From: Ruminococcus flavefaciens
GTDB taxonomy: Bacteria; Bacillota; Clostridia; Oscillospirales; Ruminococcaceae
DNA length: 64,000 nt
Reading direction: 5' to 3'
Assembly: GCA_002373775.1 (NCBI GenBank)
Contig: DFJW01000114.1
Span: 13,647 to 77,646, forward strand
In this document: piece by piece, positions 27,193 through 36,280 of the stretch
Position numbering within the stretch: the first letter of the stretch is position 1
Layout: every line of letters begins with the position of its first letter
Program-made: the position numbers and the translations under genes
The notes under the pieces: generated by a model
The model's database searches: none
Told to the model about the DNA's origin: nothing
What the model saw: the letters and a program-made list of their open reading frames with translations, nothing else

Positions 27193-28223
27193 TGAAAGAA
27201 CTGCTGAAAGAACTCTGCATGACAGACGGAGTTTCTGGTGACGAGATATCCGTCCGCGAGCTTATAACAGAAAAGATAAAGGACGTATGTGAATACAGGA
27301 CAGATAATCTGGGAAGTCTGATCTGTTTCAAGAAGGGACGCAGGACTCCGGAAAAGAAACTGATGATCTGCGCACATATGGACGAAGTGGGATTCATAAT
27401 AACAGCCATACGCCCGGACGGCACACTCTGTTTCGGGAATGTGGGCGGCATTGATCCTTCCGTGATAATAGGCAGGCAGGTGACAGTGAAGAACCACTCA
27501 ACAGGCGAAGTGATATACGGCGTAGTTGGTTCAACGGCTGTGCACAATCTTTCCAAGGAACAGCGTGAAAAGCCGCCGAAGTCCGACAGCCTTTACATAG
27601 ATATCGGCGCTGAGGACATAGAAGACGCTGAGAAGCTGGTATCTCCCGGAGACTGTGCGTACTTTGTGTCGGGTTTTGAAGAGTTCGGCGAGAGACGTAT
27701 AAAGTCCAAGGCTATTGACGACAGGGCAGGCTGTGCTATGATGATCGAGATGCTCCATGAAGATCTGGAATACGACACATATTTCGTATTCAACGTACAG
27801 GAGGAGATAGGACTGCGCGGTTCGACTGCTTCATCATTTGCAGTTGCTCCGGATTATGCAATAGTCCTCGAAGCAACGACTGCTGCCGATATCGACGGAG
27901 CTTCCGGAGCAAAGCGTGTCTGCGAACTCGGAAAAGGCCCTGTGGTATCATTTATGGACAGGAGCACGATGTATGACAAGGAACTCTATCACCTTGCTTT
28001 CGATATAGCAGCCGAAGAGGGATTCCCCTGCCAGACCAAGTCGATGATAGCCGGCGGAAACGATGCCGGAGCAATACATATAAGCGGCAAGGGCGTCCGC
28101 ACGATAGCAGTTTCGGTACCGTGCAGATATCTCCACTCTCCTTCAAGTGTGATAGAGACTGCCGATCTGGAAAACTCATACAGACTTGTGAAAATACTTG
28201 CAAAAAGGATACATGAGCTATGA
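27189..28223 (+). CDS. M42 family aminopeptidase (second of two)
   Basis: 344 residues, starting inside the ATGA overlap with the first. Same metal motifs: CAHMDEVGF, IDDRAGC, the Glu pair in VQEEIGLRG and PCRYLHSPSSVI. The two proteins are diverged paralogues that may form hetero-oligomers or differ in specificity. The stop again overlaps the next gene by four bases, so the first three genes of this operon are translationally coupled. Confidence 0.92.
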   Translation: MMKELLKELCMTDGVSGDEISVRELITEKIKDVCEYRTDNLGSLICFKKGRRTPEKKLMICAHMDEVGFIITAIRPDGTLCFGNVGGIDPSVIIGRQVTVKNHSTGEVIYGVVGSTAVHNLSKEQREKPPKSDSLYIDIGAEDIEDAEKLVSPGDCAYFVSGFEEFGERRIKSKAIDDRAGCAMMIEMLHEDLEYDTYFVFNVQEEIGLRGSTASSFAVAPDYAIVLEATTAADIDGASGAKRVCELGKGPVVSFMDRSTMYDKELYHLAFDIAAEEGFPCQTKSMIAGGNDAGAIHISGKGVRTIAVSVPCRYLHSPSSVIETADLENSYRLVKILAKRIHEL

Positions 28224-29020
28224 TAAAACTCATTGAAAATGAGCGGGAGCTGGATGCTGAACTGCTCAACAAGACACTCAACGGCAAGAAGATGCTGGCA
28301 TACATGAGAGCATACGGTCCCAATTATGAGTTCTGCCGTTTCTATAAGATAACCGACGACTACGGCGGAGAAGGGTATATGTTCATCATAAATTCCACGC
28401 TGATAATCTGTGCCGACGATTATCTTGAAACTGACGACGAGCTGAACCTTTTCATCAGCATGAATGTGCCTTTCCGAATAGAAGGCGACAGGCGGATAAT
28501 CGAGAATATAAGCATCCCCGAGAGGTATCAGGTGCTGAACAGGACCATATTTGAACTCATCCCGGATGACACGCCCCTTGAATCTATCGAAGAGCATGTG
28601 GAATTCAATCCCAAGCTGACCGATGTCTACAGCATACTCACCGAGGGATTCCCGAATATCGCGGATTTTTCGCTCTGGTACACAGATACTTCCCACCGCT
28701 GCCGTCACGGCATAAGCCGTGTATTCACATACCGCGGTTCAACTACGGCATCTGCTGTATTTGACATAGGCAGCACTGTCCTCATCGGACAGGTGGCAAC
28801 TACAGTTGCCGCACGAGGCAGGGGATACGCAAGGGAATTTCTGAAATGGCTTGCTAAGTTCTTCAACGGACTGGGAAAACGTGCCTATCTGCTGGCGCTT
28901 GACATCCGCACCAGTTTCTACGAGGAGATAGGTTTCAGAGTTGTGGGCAAGGAGATAGTGCTTGAACGTATCGACATAGTGAAGGACAGCGTTACAAAGG
29001 GAAGACTTGAAGATAAGTGA
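28220..29020 (+). CDS. GNAT family N-acetyltransferase
   Basis: 266 residues. The C-terminal half carries the GNAT core: strand VLIGQVATTV, acetyl-CoA loop AARGRGYAREFLKWL (R/Q-x-x-G-x-A form), and the final YEEIGFRVVGKEIVLER. The N-terminal 120 residues are a separate domain of unknown fold. ATGA overlap with the preceding peptidase gene suggests a role linked to peptides or amino acids, but the substrate is unknown. Confidence 0.85.
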   Translation: MIKLIENERELDAELLNKTLNGKKMLAYMRAYGPNYEFCRFYKITDDYGGEGYMFIINSTLIICADDYLETDDELNLFISMNVPFRIEGDRRIIENISIPERYQVLNRTIFELIPDDTPLESIEEHVEFNPKLTDVYSILTEGFPNIADFSLWYTDTSHRCRHGISRVFTYRGSTTASAVFDIGSTVLIGQVATTVAARGRGYAREFLKWLAKFFNGLGKRAYLLALDIRTSFYEEIGFRVVGKEIVLERIDIVKDSVTKGRLEDK

Positions 29021-29036
29021 AAAGAAAGGTTAAGAA

Positions 29037-30302
29037 ATGAACAGTAAGATAACAGGATTATACGGCTTTTCTCCGGAACTCACAGAAATGGCAGAGAAGG
29101 CGGAGAAGGCATGTGCAAAGGCATTTGAGAGGATAGATTCTATCGCTGAATACAACGGCGCAAAGGTCCTCAAGGCTTTTGCCGACAACAAGGTAAGTGA
29201 ACCTTGCTTTTATGGTTCAACGGGTTACGGATACGGAGACATGGGACGCGAGGTCATCGACAAGGTGTTCGCACAGGTGCTCGGCACAGAAGACGCTCTC
29301 GTGAGATTCAATTTCGTATCCGGAACACATGCGCTTTCAGTCGCACTGTTCGGCGTTCTGCGTACAGGCGACAAAATGGTAGCCATAACCGGCAAGCCCT
29401 ACGATACACTTGAAGAAGTCATAGGACTCAGCGGCAAAAAGGGCAATGGATCGCTTATGGATTACGGCGTTGAGTATGCGCAGGTGGACCTCAGAGAAGA
29501 CGGTACAGCTGATCTTGAAGGTATAACCGATGCCGTAAAGGGTGCAAAGGTCGCATACATACAGCGTTCAAGAGGTTATTCTCTACGTCCGGCATTCACA
29601 GTTGAAGACATAGGCAGGATGATAGAAGCTGCACGCAAGGGCAATCCGGATGTAATTATCATGGTGGACAACTGCTACGGTGAATTCGTGGAAGAGCGGG
29701 AGCCTTCTGATGTGGGAGCAGACCTTATGATCGGTTCGCTCATAAAGAATGCCGGCGGCGGAATAGCACGCACAGGCGGATATATTGCCGGACGTGCAGA
29801 CCTTGTTGAGCTTTGTTCCTACCGTCTCACCTGTGTAGGCATGGGAAAGGAAGTCGGCTGTACACTCGGTATGAACCGTGAACTGCTTCTCGGGCTTTTC
29901 TTTGCACCGGATGTAGTAGCTGCTGCCATCAGGACTTCCGCTTTTGCCAGTGAGCTTTTCACCATGATGGGATACGAGTGCTCACCAAGAAAAGATGATC
30001 CCAGAGGAGATATAATCACCGCAGTAAAGCTGGAGACCGAGGAAAAACTCTGTGCATTCTGCCGCGGTATACAGAAAGGCGCACCTGTGGATTCATTCGT
30101 AACTCCCGAGCCGTGGGACATGCCCGGATATTCCGATCAGGTCATAATGGCAGCCGGTGCATTCACAAACGGAGCTTCCATTGAACTTTCAGCAGATGCA
30201 CCTCTGCGTGAACCATACGCAGTATGGATGCAGGGCGGCATCACATACACCAGCGGAAAGCTGGGCGTTATGCTTGCAGCCAAAGAGATGATGAATCTGT
30301 AA
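29037..30302 (+). CDS. Methionine gamma-lyase family PLP protein (YnbB type)
   Basis: 421 residues; GAAAGG site. Fold-type I PLP enzyme of the group once called aluminium-resistance proteins. It shows the early FYGSTGYGYGDMGRE, PLP-ring contacts around SGTHALSVAL, the cofactor Asp in IIMVDNCYGEF and the lysine in MIGSLIKNAGGGIA. A role in cleaving sulfur amino acids is inferred from the family; biochemical proof is scarce. It ends the M42-M42-GNAT operon. Confidence 0.88.
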   Translation: MNSKITGLYGFSPELTEMAEKAEKACAKAFERIDSIAEYNGAKVLKAFADNKVSEPCFYGSTGYGYGDMGREVIDKVFAQVLGTEDALVRFNFVSGTHALSVALFGVLRTGDKMVAITGKPYDTLEEVIGLSGKKGNGSLMDYGVEYAQVDLREDGTADLEGITDAVKGAKVAYIQRSRGYSLRPAFTVEDIGRMIEAARKGNPDVIIMVDNCYGEFVEEREPSDVGADLMIGSLIKNAGGGIARTGGYIAGRADLVELCSYRLTCVGMGKEVGCTLGMNRELLLGLFFAPDVVAAAIRTSAFASELFTMMGYECSPRKDDPRGDIITAVKLETEEKLCAFCRGIQKGAPVDSFVTPEPWDMPGYSDQVIMAAGAFTNGASIELSADAPLREPYAVWMQGGITYTSGKLGVMLAAKEMMNL

Positions 30303-30308
30303 TAAAAG

Positions 30309-30338
30309 AAAAGGCAGTTCAGATGAACTGCCTTTTTT
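30309..30338 (+). terminator. Terminator of the M42 operon
   Basis: AAAGGCAGTTCA pairs with TGAACTGCC, followed by TTTTTT. It also faces the solute-binding gene on the other strand. Confidence 0.85.
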
Positions 30339-30351
30339 ATGTCGTCCGGCA

Positions 30352-32877
30352 TCAGCCGTATTTTTCAGAGAGGTATATGTAGATCCTGTCCTGCATAGTC
30401 TCAGCGCATTGCTCGGCGGTTACCTCACCGTTGAAATAGCGTGAAGTTTCCTCATTAGCGAGATTGTAAAGCTCATTCGCAGCTTCAATATCCGTGCCGG
30501 TGATAGCACTGACACTTCCCCGTGAGATGTATTCGCCTTTTGAGATCATATCGTTCACAGTCTCAACTATCTCTTCGTCCACACTGCCTATCTTCACGAA
30601 TTCCGGCACCACACTGTCAAGTTTTTCGTGATACCAGATCATGCCGTGATAGTCACGGAAGTCTTCACTGTAAGTGCCCTGATCCACAGCGTCAGTGTAA
30701 TCAAAGGAGGAAGTGTCGCTGATATTCTTTTCAGCCTGCAAAGCCATTCCGGAAGTGGTTATCGGCAGACCGCCGTAACTGCGTGAACTGTGGCTGGTGT
30801 ATGTGTTGAGGAAATTGCTGGTGAATTCATCGCTGAATATATATTTCAGGCATTTCCATGCCAGATCTTTTTTATCTGACTTGGCGTATATGCTGAAACA
30901 GTTATTGACTTCTATTGAATAGGGATGAGAGCTTCCGTCCAGGGAAGGACTGCCCATAGTTGTTATGGGTTCTCCGCCGAATTCTCCTTTTGCAAGGTAC
31001 ATATAGCTCTGATAGTCGCCTACAAGAACGTTATCGAATATTTCGTAGTCATCGGCAAAGCGTATCTGATAGTAAGCTGCGTTATTGCGCATCTCATCCG
31101 GAGCCGGTTCGCTCTGATAGTTCTCATCCGGAGGTGTCTCAGGGACACCTTCATTGCAGTATTCCAGAAAACTGATAAAGCTGTCGGAATCAAAATCACA
31201 TTCAAGGCTGTTGGTGTCTATCCACTTGTCCCACATGCTGACAAAGCGTGCATATTTGGTCTCTTGTGTATTGTCCGTCACACTCTCGGGCTTTTCTCTG
31301 AGAGGCTGCGGAGGATCGCGCATAACATCAATGAATGTGTAGATATCCCACTTGTCTATATCCTTCACATATTTGGTCTTGGCGGTATAATACAGTCCGA
31401 GATTGAAAGTTCTTGGCAGCAGCTGTATTTTCCCGTTGTTGAGATCGCTTATAGCCTGCATCACAGACGGGAAGATATCACTGCGGCTGAAATCCTCATC
31501 ATTGTCAAGGTATTCTCCGAGATCCGCCAGCATACCCTGGTGGATCAGGTCGAAATTGCCAAGTTCTCCTCTGGTGCTGGTGTAGAATATATCCGGAATA
31601 TCTCCGCTGAGCATATCATCACGCAGCTTCTGTTCTGCTCTTTCATTTGCCTTTTCATACGCCTCAGCACTGCCGGAGGTTGATTTGAAGTATTCTTTCA
31701 CCTCAACGCGGAATTCATCCTGACTATCGTTGATGAAGGTCACGAATTCCGGAAGGTCCCAGTCATTCTGCCATGTTCCGATAGTGATGACAGGGATGCT
31801 GTCAAGTTCTTCCGGAGTGCATGGTGTGTACTTTTTCAGACTTATCTTACCGTCTGTCGGCTTGTTGGAAGCGATGATGAGATCGCCGTCATCAGCAATG
31901 ACGAAGCCTACGAAGTCGTTGATCTGACAGTCTGCGCGGTTAAGGGCGAAGATCGGTTCAATGGCAGCGTTTTCAGAGCGTATGCCGTAGATAGCGGTCT
32001 GTCCGACGATGTACAATGAATAGTCACCGGTACCGGGGAGAAGTTCGGAGTGTATGCTCTCAGGCATGGTATAAGTGACGGACGACTCTTCAAGGACGCC
32101 TTCCGCATTCAGTCTGCGAAGCTGCACGGTGTCATCATTGTAACGCACTGCGCATATGATATTGTTGCTGCTGTCTCTGCCTATCTCTTCAACCATGCCG
32201 CCCTCAGGTTCAACGACAGAAAGATACTGACCGTCGATAGTGAAGGCGTGGTAAGAGCCGTTGATGCACACCAGAACAGTTTCACCGTTTGTGGCGATGC
32301 CGGTTATATAGGTGTGCTCATCGAGTGTGATATCAGCGCCGGTGACGGGCGAATCAGTGAGTTTTGTGCCGTCGGGGGAATAGGTGATGATACGGCATTC
32401 ATACTCAGCCTGTTCCAAGTATTCCTGCTGATTATCGTAGTAATGCTGATAATTCTCGGGAAGCGAGGGATCGGGCAGATCGCCGTAATCGGCAAAGTCT
32501 ATGAATTCGACCAGAGTTCCGTCCTCAGCTGCGTCGATATCATAGCAAAGCATGGTCTTGAAGTTTTCCATTCTGAGGGGACTGAATTCCGAGAGATCTG
32601 CATTTGCGTGCCAGAATTCGGGAGTGTTCTCGCCTGTACCGAGAATAAGATAATCACTGCTGCCGTTGTAAGGCTCGAAACAGTATATCATTTTTATGTC
32701 ATCCGGAGACTTCAGATTCTCCCTTTTGTATGCTGCGTCCTCCGGCTGTACAGCCTCAAAGACTGTTGGCTGTCTTTCAGAGACGCTGTCCGAAGAACTG
32801 CTGACGGACTTGTTCCCGCACGACACACAGGCGGAGAGGATAGCTGCTGATGTAAGTAATGCTGCTGCTTTTTTCAT
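30352..32877 (-). CDS. Large solute-binding lipoprotein, orphan of an ABC transporter
   Basis: 841 residues from ATG 32877 (AAAGGAG site; the frame extends to 32976 without a site). Lipobox VSCG. Residues about 50-375 form repeated beta-rich segments resembling a WD/propeller sensor. Residues about 380-840 match family 1 solute-binding proteins (TIGTWQNDWDLPEFV, LSGDIPDIFYT, and the C-terminal lobe WKCLKYIFSDEF). No permease or ATPase gene is adjacent. It diverges from a LacI-type/GGDEF sensor gene, so it may feed sugars to a transporter encoded elsewhere or act in sensing. At twice the usual length, the N-terminal half is the odd part. Confidence 0.75.
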   Translation of the reverse strand: MKKAAALLTSAAILSACVSCGNKSVSSSSDSVSERQPTVFEAVQPEDAAYKRENLKSPDDIKMIYCFEPYNGSSDYLILGTGENTPEFWHANADLSEFSPLRMENFKTMLCYDIDAAEDGTLVEFIDFADYGDLPDPSLPENYQHYYDNQQEYLEQAEYECRIITYSPDGTKLTDSPVTGADITLDEHTYITGIATNGETVLVCINGSYHAFTIDGQYLSVVEPEGGMVEEIGRDSSNNIICAVRYNDDTVQLRRLNAEGVLEESSVTYTMPESIHSELLPGTGDYSLYIVGQTAIYGIRSENAAIEPIFALNRADCQINDFVGFVIADDGDLIIASNKPTDGKISLKKYTPCTPEELDSIPVITIGTWQNDWDLPEFVTFINDSQDEFRVEVKEYFKSTSGSAEAYEKANERAEQKLRDDMLSGDIPDIFYTSTRGELGNFDLIHQGMLADLGEYLDNDEDFSRSDIFPSVMQAISDLNNGKIQLLPRTFNLGLYYTAKTKYVKDIDKWDIYTFIDVMRDPPQPLREKPESVTDNTQETKYARFVSMWDKWIDTNSLECDFDSDSFISFLEYCNEGVPETPPDENYQSEPAPDEMRNNAAYYQIRFADDYEIFDNVLVGDYQSYMYLAKGEFGGEPITTMGSPSLDGSSHPYSIEVNNCFSIYAKSDKKDLAWKCLKYIFSDEFTSNFLNTYTSHSSRSYGGLPITTSGMALQAEKNISDTSSFDYTDAVDQGTYSEDFRDYHGMIWYHEKLDSVVPEFVKIGSVDEEIVETVNDMISKGEYISRGSVSAITGTDIEAANELYNLANEETSRYFNGEVTAEQCAETMQDRIYIYLSEKYG

Positions 32878-32911
32878 GGTGATTACTCCTTTCAGATACC
32901 TTGCGGTGTAT

Positions 32912-32940
32912 TCTGTAATAAGTGACCTGAGGGCGGTCAA
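32912..32940 (-). promoter_or_regulatory. Possible promoter of the solute-binding lipoprotein
   Basis: On the minus strand TTGACC, 17-base spacer, TACAGA. The -10 is poor, which would suit an activated gene. Confidence 0.4.
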
Positions 32941-32960
32941 AAAGACGAAACTGCGACAAT

Positions 32961-32980
32961 ATTTGTACATATGCACAAAT
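32961..32980. promoter_or_regulatory. Palindromic operator candidate in the divergent sugar region
   Basis: ATTTGTACATATGCACAAAT is self-complementary in nine of ten base pairs. It sits between the divergent solute-binding and LacI/GGDEF genes. Its centre is AT rather than the CG usual in LacI sites, so the binding protein is uncertain. Confidence 0.5.
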
Positions 32981-33052
32981 CAAAAGTGCTCCTGATGTGC
33001 AATTGAACGAAATTTCATCAAATCATTTCAAGACCTTTTATTTTTTTCAAAA

Positions 33053-33063
33053 CGTGGTATAAT
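33053..33063 (+). promoter_or_regulatory. Extended -10 promoter of the LacI/GGDEF gene
   Basis: TGGTATAAT (extended -10) with only a weak T-rich -35 region. Confidence 0.5.
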
Positions 33064-33109
33064 AAAAGTATAAGTATTATGCTCTTAATATACTGGCAGA
33101 GGTGAGAAC

Positions 33110-35044
33110 ATGGATGACGACAGAATAAAGAACATAGCGGTAGTAGTTTCAGGACTTGATGAGGAATACCAGAACAATATAATATGCGGTATCAATCAGG
33201 CTGCAAGGGATAATTCTATGAATATCTCCTATTTTTCAGCCTTTGGAGGAATGCTTGCCAGCAAACGCTTTGACATCGGCGAATACAGCATATATAACCT
33301 GATAGACTTTACCCGCTTTGACGGCGCCATTCTCATGACAAATACGATAAGTGATACTTCCGTCAGGGAAAGAGTGATACAGAGCGTCCGAAAAGCAGGT
33401 ATTCCTGCGGTCATATTTGATTGTGACAATCACCGGGAATTCTACAACATAAGCATTGACAACACCACAGCAATGAGAGAGCTTATCAGCCATGTCATAA
33501 CCAAGCACGGTGCAAGAGTGCTGAACTACATATCAGGTCCGCTTGAAAATCCGGAAGCACGTGCGAGATATGATGCCTTCTTCGACGTCCTCCGCGAGAA
33601 CGGCATAACGCCGGATGAGCGAAGGATATATTACGGCGGATTCCGCAGTCCTGACGGAAGGCAGGCGGTAGATGACTTCATGGAGTCGGGGATGTCCATG
33701 CCGGATGCTTTCATATGTGCAAATGATGCCATGGCTCTCACAGCTGTAACAGCACTTGAAAAATACGGTTTCAAAGTTCCGGAAGACGTTATCGTTACCG
33801 GATTTGACTACACATACAATGCCCGGAATTTCACACCTGCGCTGACATCGGTGGACCGTCCGCTTTATACAGCCGGACTCAGGGCAGGAAATGTAATATG
33901 CAGCCTTGCCGACGGATTGTGTCCCGAAAATGATCTCAGACTCAAAGCAGTTCCGGTATTTTCCGAGAGCTGCGGATGTTCAGCAGCGGCGGAAAGCGCT
34001 GATATAAAGGAGTACAGAAAGCACACTTACCGTCATGTCGAGACGATGAATTCAAACATATCCACGCTGAACAGACTTATCGCAGGTCTTGCCGAGACGG
34101 AGAATTCCTCCGAGAATTACGATATGATAGAAAGCATAGCCGCCGAGCTGGAATGCGAGAAATTCAGTCTCTGTCTGACCGAGGACTGGCAGGACGCATT
34201 TGGCGTGAGCATGCCGGTAGATATGGAAAAGCCGTCCTACTCTGCGTATATGACAGCACCTATAATATGGGACAAGGGAGAGCGCCGCAGTGTCGGATAT
34301 TTTCCGAGCAGCAGCATGTATCCGGAATTTCCTGAGACGGGCGGGAATATCAGCTACTTCATGCCCCTGCATTTCCGCGAGAGATGTCTGGGCTACTGCA
34401 TAATCACCAACGGAGATTTCCCGATAGCCAGTCTGCTGTGTCAGTCCCTGACCATGACCATAAGCAATTCCATAGAGAATATCCGGAAACTTTTTCACCT
34501 CAACAAGGCTATGGATGAGCTGAACCGCCTTTATGTCATTGATCCGCTGTGCAATATATATAACCGCAACGGATTCATAAATATAGCCGATGACATGTAC
34601 CATGACTGCGTAACACTGAAGCGCAAGGTGATGCTCAGCTTTGTAGACATGGACGGACTGAAATATATCAACGACAACTACGGCCATAACGAAGGCGACT
34701 TTGCGATACAGCGCCTTGCCAGCGTGATACAGGAATGCTGCGGACACGGCAGTATATGTGCGCGTTTCGGAGGCGACGAATTCGTCATATTCGATTCCGG
34801 AGCGACTGAGGGATCGGCAGAAGCGCTGGAGCGTAAGTTCAACGCCAAGCTGGACAATATGAACGCCATAATCAAAAAGCCATACAAGCTTTCTGCAAGC
34901 ATCGGAAGCGTGATAACATTTGCCGAAGAGGACAAAACTCTCTATTACATAATCCATCAGGCAGATGAAAAAATGTATGAGATAAAGCGCGGAAAAAAGA
35001 ATTCCCGCAGGAGTGAGAGTTCCGCAGATACCGAAGAAAACTGA
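33110..35044 (+). CDS. LacI-type ligand-binding domain fused to a GGDEF diguanylate cyclase
   Basis: 644 residues with no signal peptide, membrane helix or DNA-binding HTH, so cytoplasmic. Residues about 5-275 are a LacI/periplasmic-binding-protein type sensor (NIAVVVSGLDEEYQNNIICG, the DAFICANDAMALTAV strand, IVTGFDYTY). Residues about 310-470 look like a GAF-type or linker region. The C-terminal GGDEF domain (about 475-635) has the catalytic motif GGDEF at 554-558 and the D-GLKYINDNYGHNEGD helix. No RxxD inhibitory site precedes the motif. It should make c-di-GMP in response to an intracellular ligand, likely a sugar. Confidence 0.85.
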   Translation: MDDDRIKNIAVVVSGLDEEYQNNIICGINQAARDNSMNISYFSAFGGMLASKRFDIGEYSIYNLIDFTRFDGAILMTNTISDTSVRERVIQSVRKAGIPAVIFDCDNHREFYNISIDNTTAMRELISHVITKHGARVLNYISGPLENPEARARYDAFFDVLRENGITPDERRIYYGGFRSPDGRQAVDDFMESGMSMPDAFICANDAMALTAVTALEKYGFKVPEDVIVTGFDYTYNARNFTPALTSVDRPLYTAGLRAGNVICSLADGLCPENDLRLKAVPVFSESCGCSAAAESADIKEYRKHTYRHVETMNSNISTLNRLIAGLAETENSSENYDMIESIAAELECEKFSLCLTEDWQDAFGVSMPVDMEKPSYSAYMTAPIIWDKGERRSVGYFPSSSMYPEFPETGGNISYFMPLHFRERCLGYCIITNGDFPIASLLCQSLTMTISNSIENIRKLFHLNKAMDELNRLYVIDPLCNIYNRNGFINIADDMYHDCVTLKRKVMLSFVDMDGLKYINDNYGHNEGDFAIQRLASVIQECCGHGSICARFGGDEFVIFDSGATEGSAEALERKFNAKLDNMNAIIKKPYKLSASIGSVITFAEEDKTLYYIIHQADEKMYEIKRGKKNSRRSESSADTEEN

Positions 35045-35046
35045 TA

Positions 35047-35084
35047 AAACATGCAGCTCTGGGATCAGGGCTGCATGTTTTTGT
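35047..35084 (+). terminator. Terminator after the LacI/GGDEF gene
   Basis: AAACATGCAGC pairs with GCTGCATGTTT around a 12-base loop, followed by TT. Confidence 0.8.
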
Positions 35085-35165
35085 TCAAAAGCGATGATAT
35101 ACGGTGTTCGGATTTGACATAACATACAAATTTTGTCACAATGACTTTATTTATTGCTTAAAGCA

Positions 35166-35174
35166 TGGTATAAT
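35166..35174 (+). promoter_or_regulatory. Extended -10 promoter of the LacI-family gene
   Basis: TGGTATAAT with a weak TTTATT -35 at 35146. The same promoter style as the LacI/GGDEF gene next door. Confidence 0.5.
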
Positions 35175-35236
35175 TATCGTGTTAAATCGTATTAAATAAT
35201 TATGGGGCTCGTGATCCCCATGATATGAGGTGGAAT

Positions 35237-36268
35237 ATGAAAAATGGCGTAAAAATGCTGGATATAGCCAGAAAACTGAATGTCAGCGTCGTGACTGTAT
35301 CCAACGCGCTCGGCGGACGCGACGGTGTAAGCGATGAGATGAGACAGAAGATCTGCGAGACCGCCGACAAAATGGGGTACAAACCGTCAAATACCAAGAG
35401 CGGGAATAAGTCAGGCTTCCTCCCGAGAATGGGAAAGAACATAGGCATACTTACATCCGAGCGCTTTGTGGGTTCGAGAGGAACATTTTACTGGGAACTC
35501 ACTGCCAATATATCCAACAGGCTCTCACAGATGAACCTGACTACAGTTTATGAATGTATAGGGCGTGAGAGCGAAAAACTGGCAGTGATACCGAATATGA
35601 TAGCTGAGAAGAAAGTGGACGGCGTATTCGTCATAGGACAGGTACACCGCAATTACATAGAAATGCTCAGCCGGATAGATATACCCATGGTGTTCGTGGA
35701 TTTCTATGACTGCCGCTATAACGTGGATTCCGTAAATTCTGACAGCTTCAACGGCGGGTATCTGCTCACAGACCATCTCATCAGCAGGGGACACCGTGAC
35801 ATCGGATTCTTCGGCAATTTCAACGCTACAAGCAGTATCAATGACCGATTTCTCGGATATCTGAAATGTCTTATCGAGAACAACATCCCTTACAGACGCG
35901 ACTGGACGCTTGATGACCGCGACGATATGGGCATCCTCTACAGCGATATCCATTTCCCGGACGATATGCCCACTGCATTCGTGTGCAACTGTGACGAGAC
36001 AGCCTTCCGCGTGATATCTGCCCTTCGTACAAAGGGCGTCCGTGTACCGGAGGATATATCCGTTGTGGGATATGACAACTATACCGTTTCAAATATCTGC
36101 ATCCCGGCAATAACTACGATAGAAGTCGATATCGACCGCATGTCTGAGTCCTCAGTTGAGCTTATGGTCCGCAAGCTGAGCACTCCGGGTTATTCCGAGG
36201 GCAGACGCATTATAATAGGAAAGCTGATCGAAAAAAACAGCGTTTTCGATATAAGCAGTTCAGTCTGA
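35237..36268 (+). CDS. LacI-family transcriptional regulator
   Basis: 343 residues from ATG 35237 (TGAGGTGG site; the ATG at 35225 overlaps that site). N-terminal HTH MLDIARKLNVSVVTVSNALGG with the LacI hinge helix region to about 60, then a Peripla_BP_3 effector domain (NIGILTSERFVGSRGTFYWEL...PTAFVCNCDETAFRVI...ISVVGYDNY). Likely represses carbohydrate genes nearby, perhaps its own region and the GH9 gene, but no matching operator was proven. Its effector domain resembles the sensor half of the LacI/GGDEF protein upstream. Confidence 0.93.
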   Translation: MKNGVKMLDIARKLNVSVVTVSNALGGRDGVSDEMRQKICETADKMGYKPSNTKSGNKSGFLPRMGKNIGILTSERFVGSRGTFYWELTANISNRLSQMNLTTVYECIGRESEKLAVIPNMIAEKKVDGVFVIGQVHRNYIEMLSRIDIPMVFVDFYDCRYNVDSVNSDSFNGGYLLTDHLISRGHRDIGFFGNFNATSSINDRFLGYLKCLIENNIPYRRDWTLDDRDDMGILYSDIHFPDDMPTAFVCNCDETAFRVISALRTKGVRVPEDISVVGYDNYTVSNICIPAITTIEVDIDRMSESSVELMVRKLSTPGYSEGRRIIIGKLIEKNSVFDISSSV

Positions 36269-36280
36269 GGAGGTAAAGCA

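Noticed and set aside
30925..31683. Plus-strand open frame of 252 codons within the solute-binding gene
   Set aside because: Opposite a clear lipoprotein gene with its own site and signal peptide.
34052..35125. Minus-strand open frame of 357 codons opposite the LacI/GGDEF gene
   Set aside because: Shadow of the GGDEF coding region; translation has no family features.
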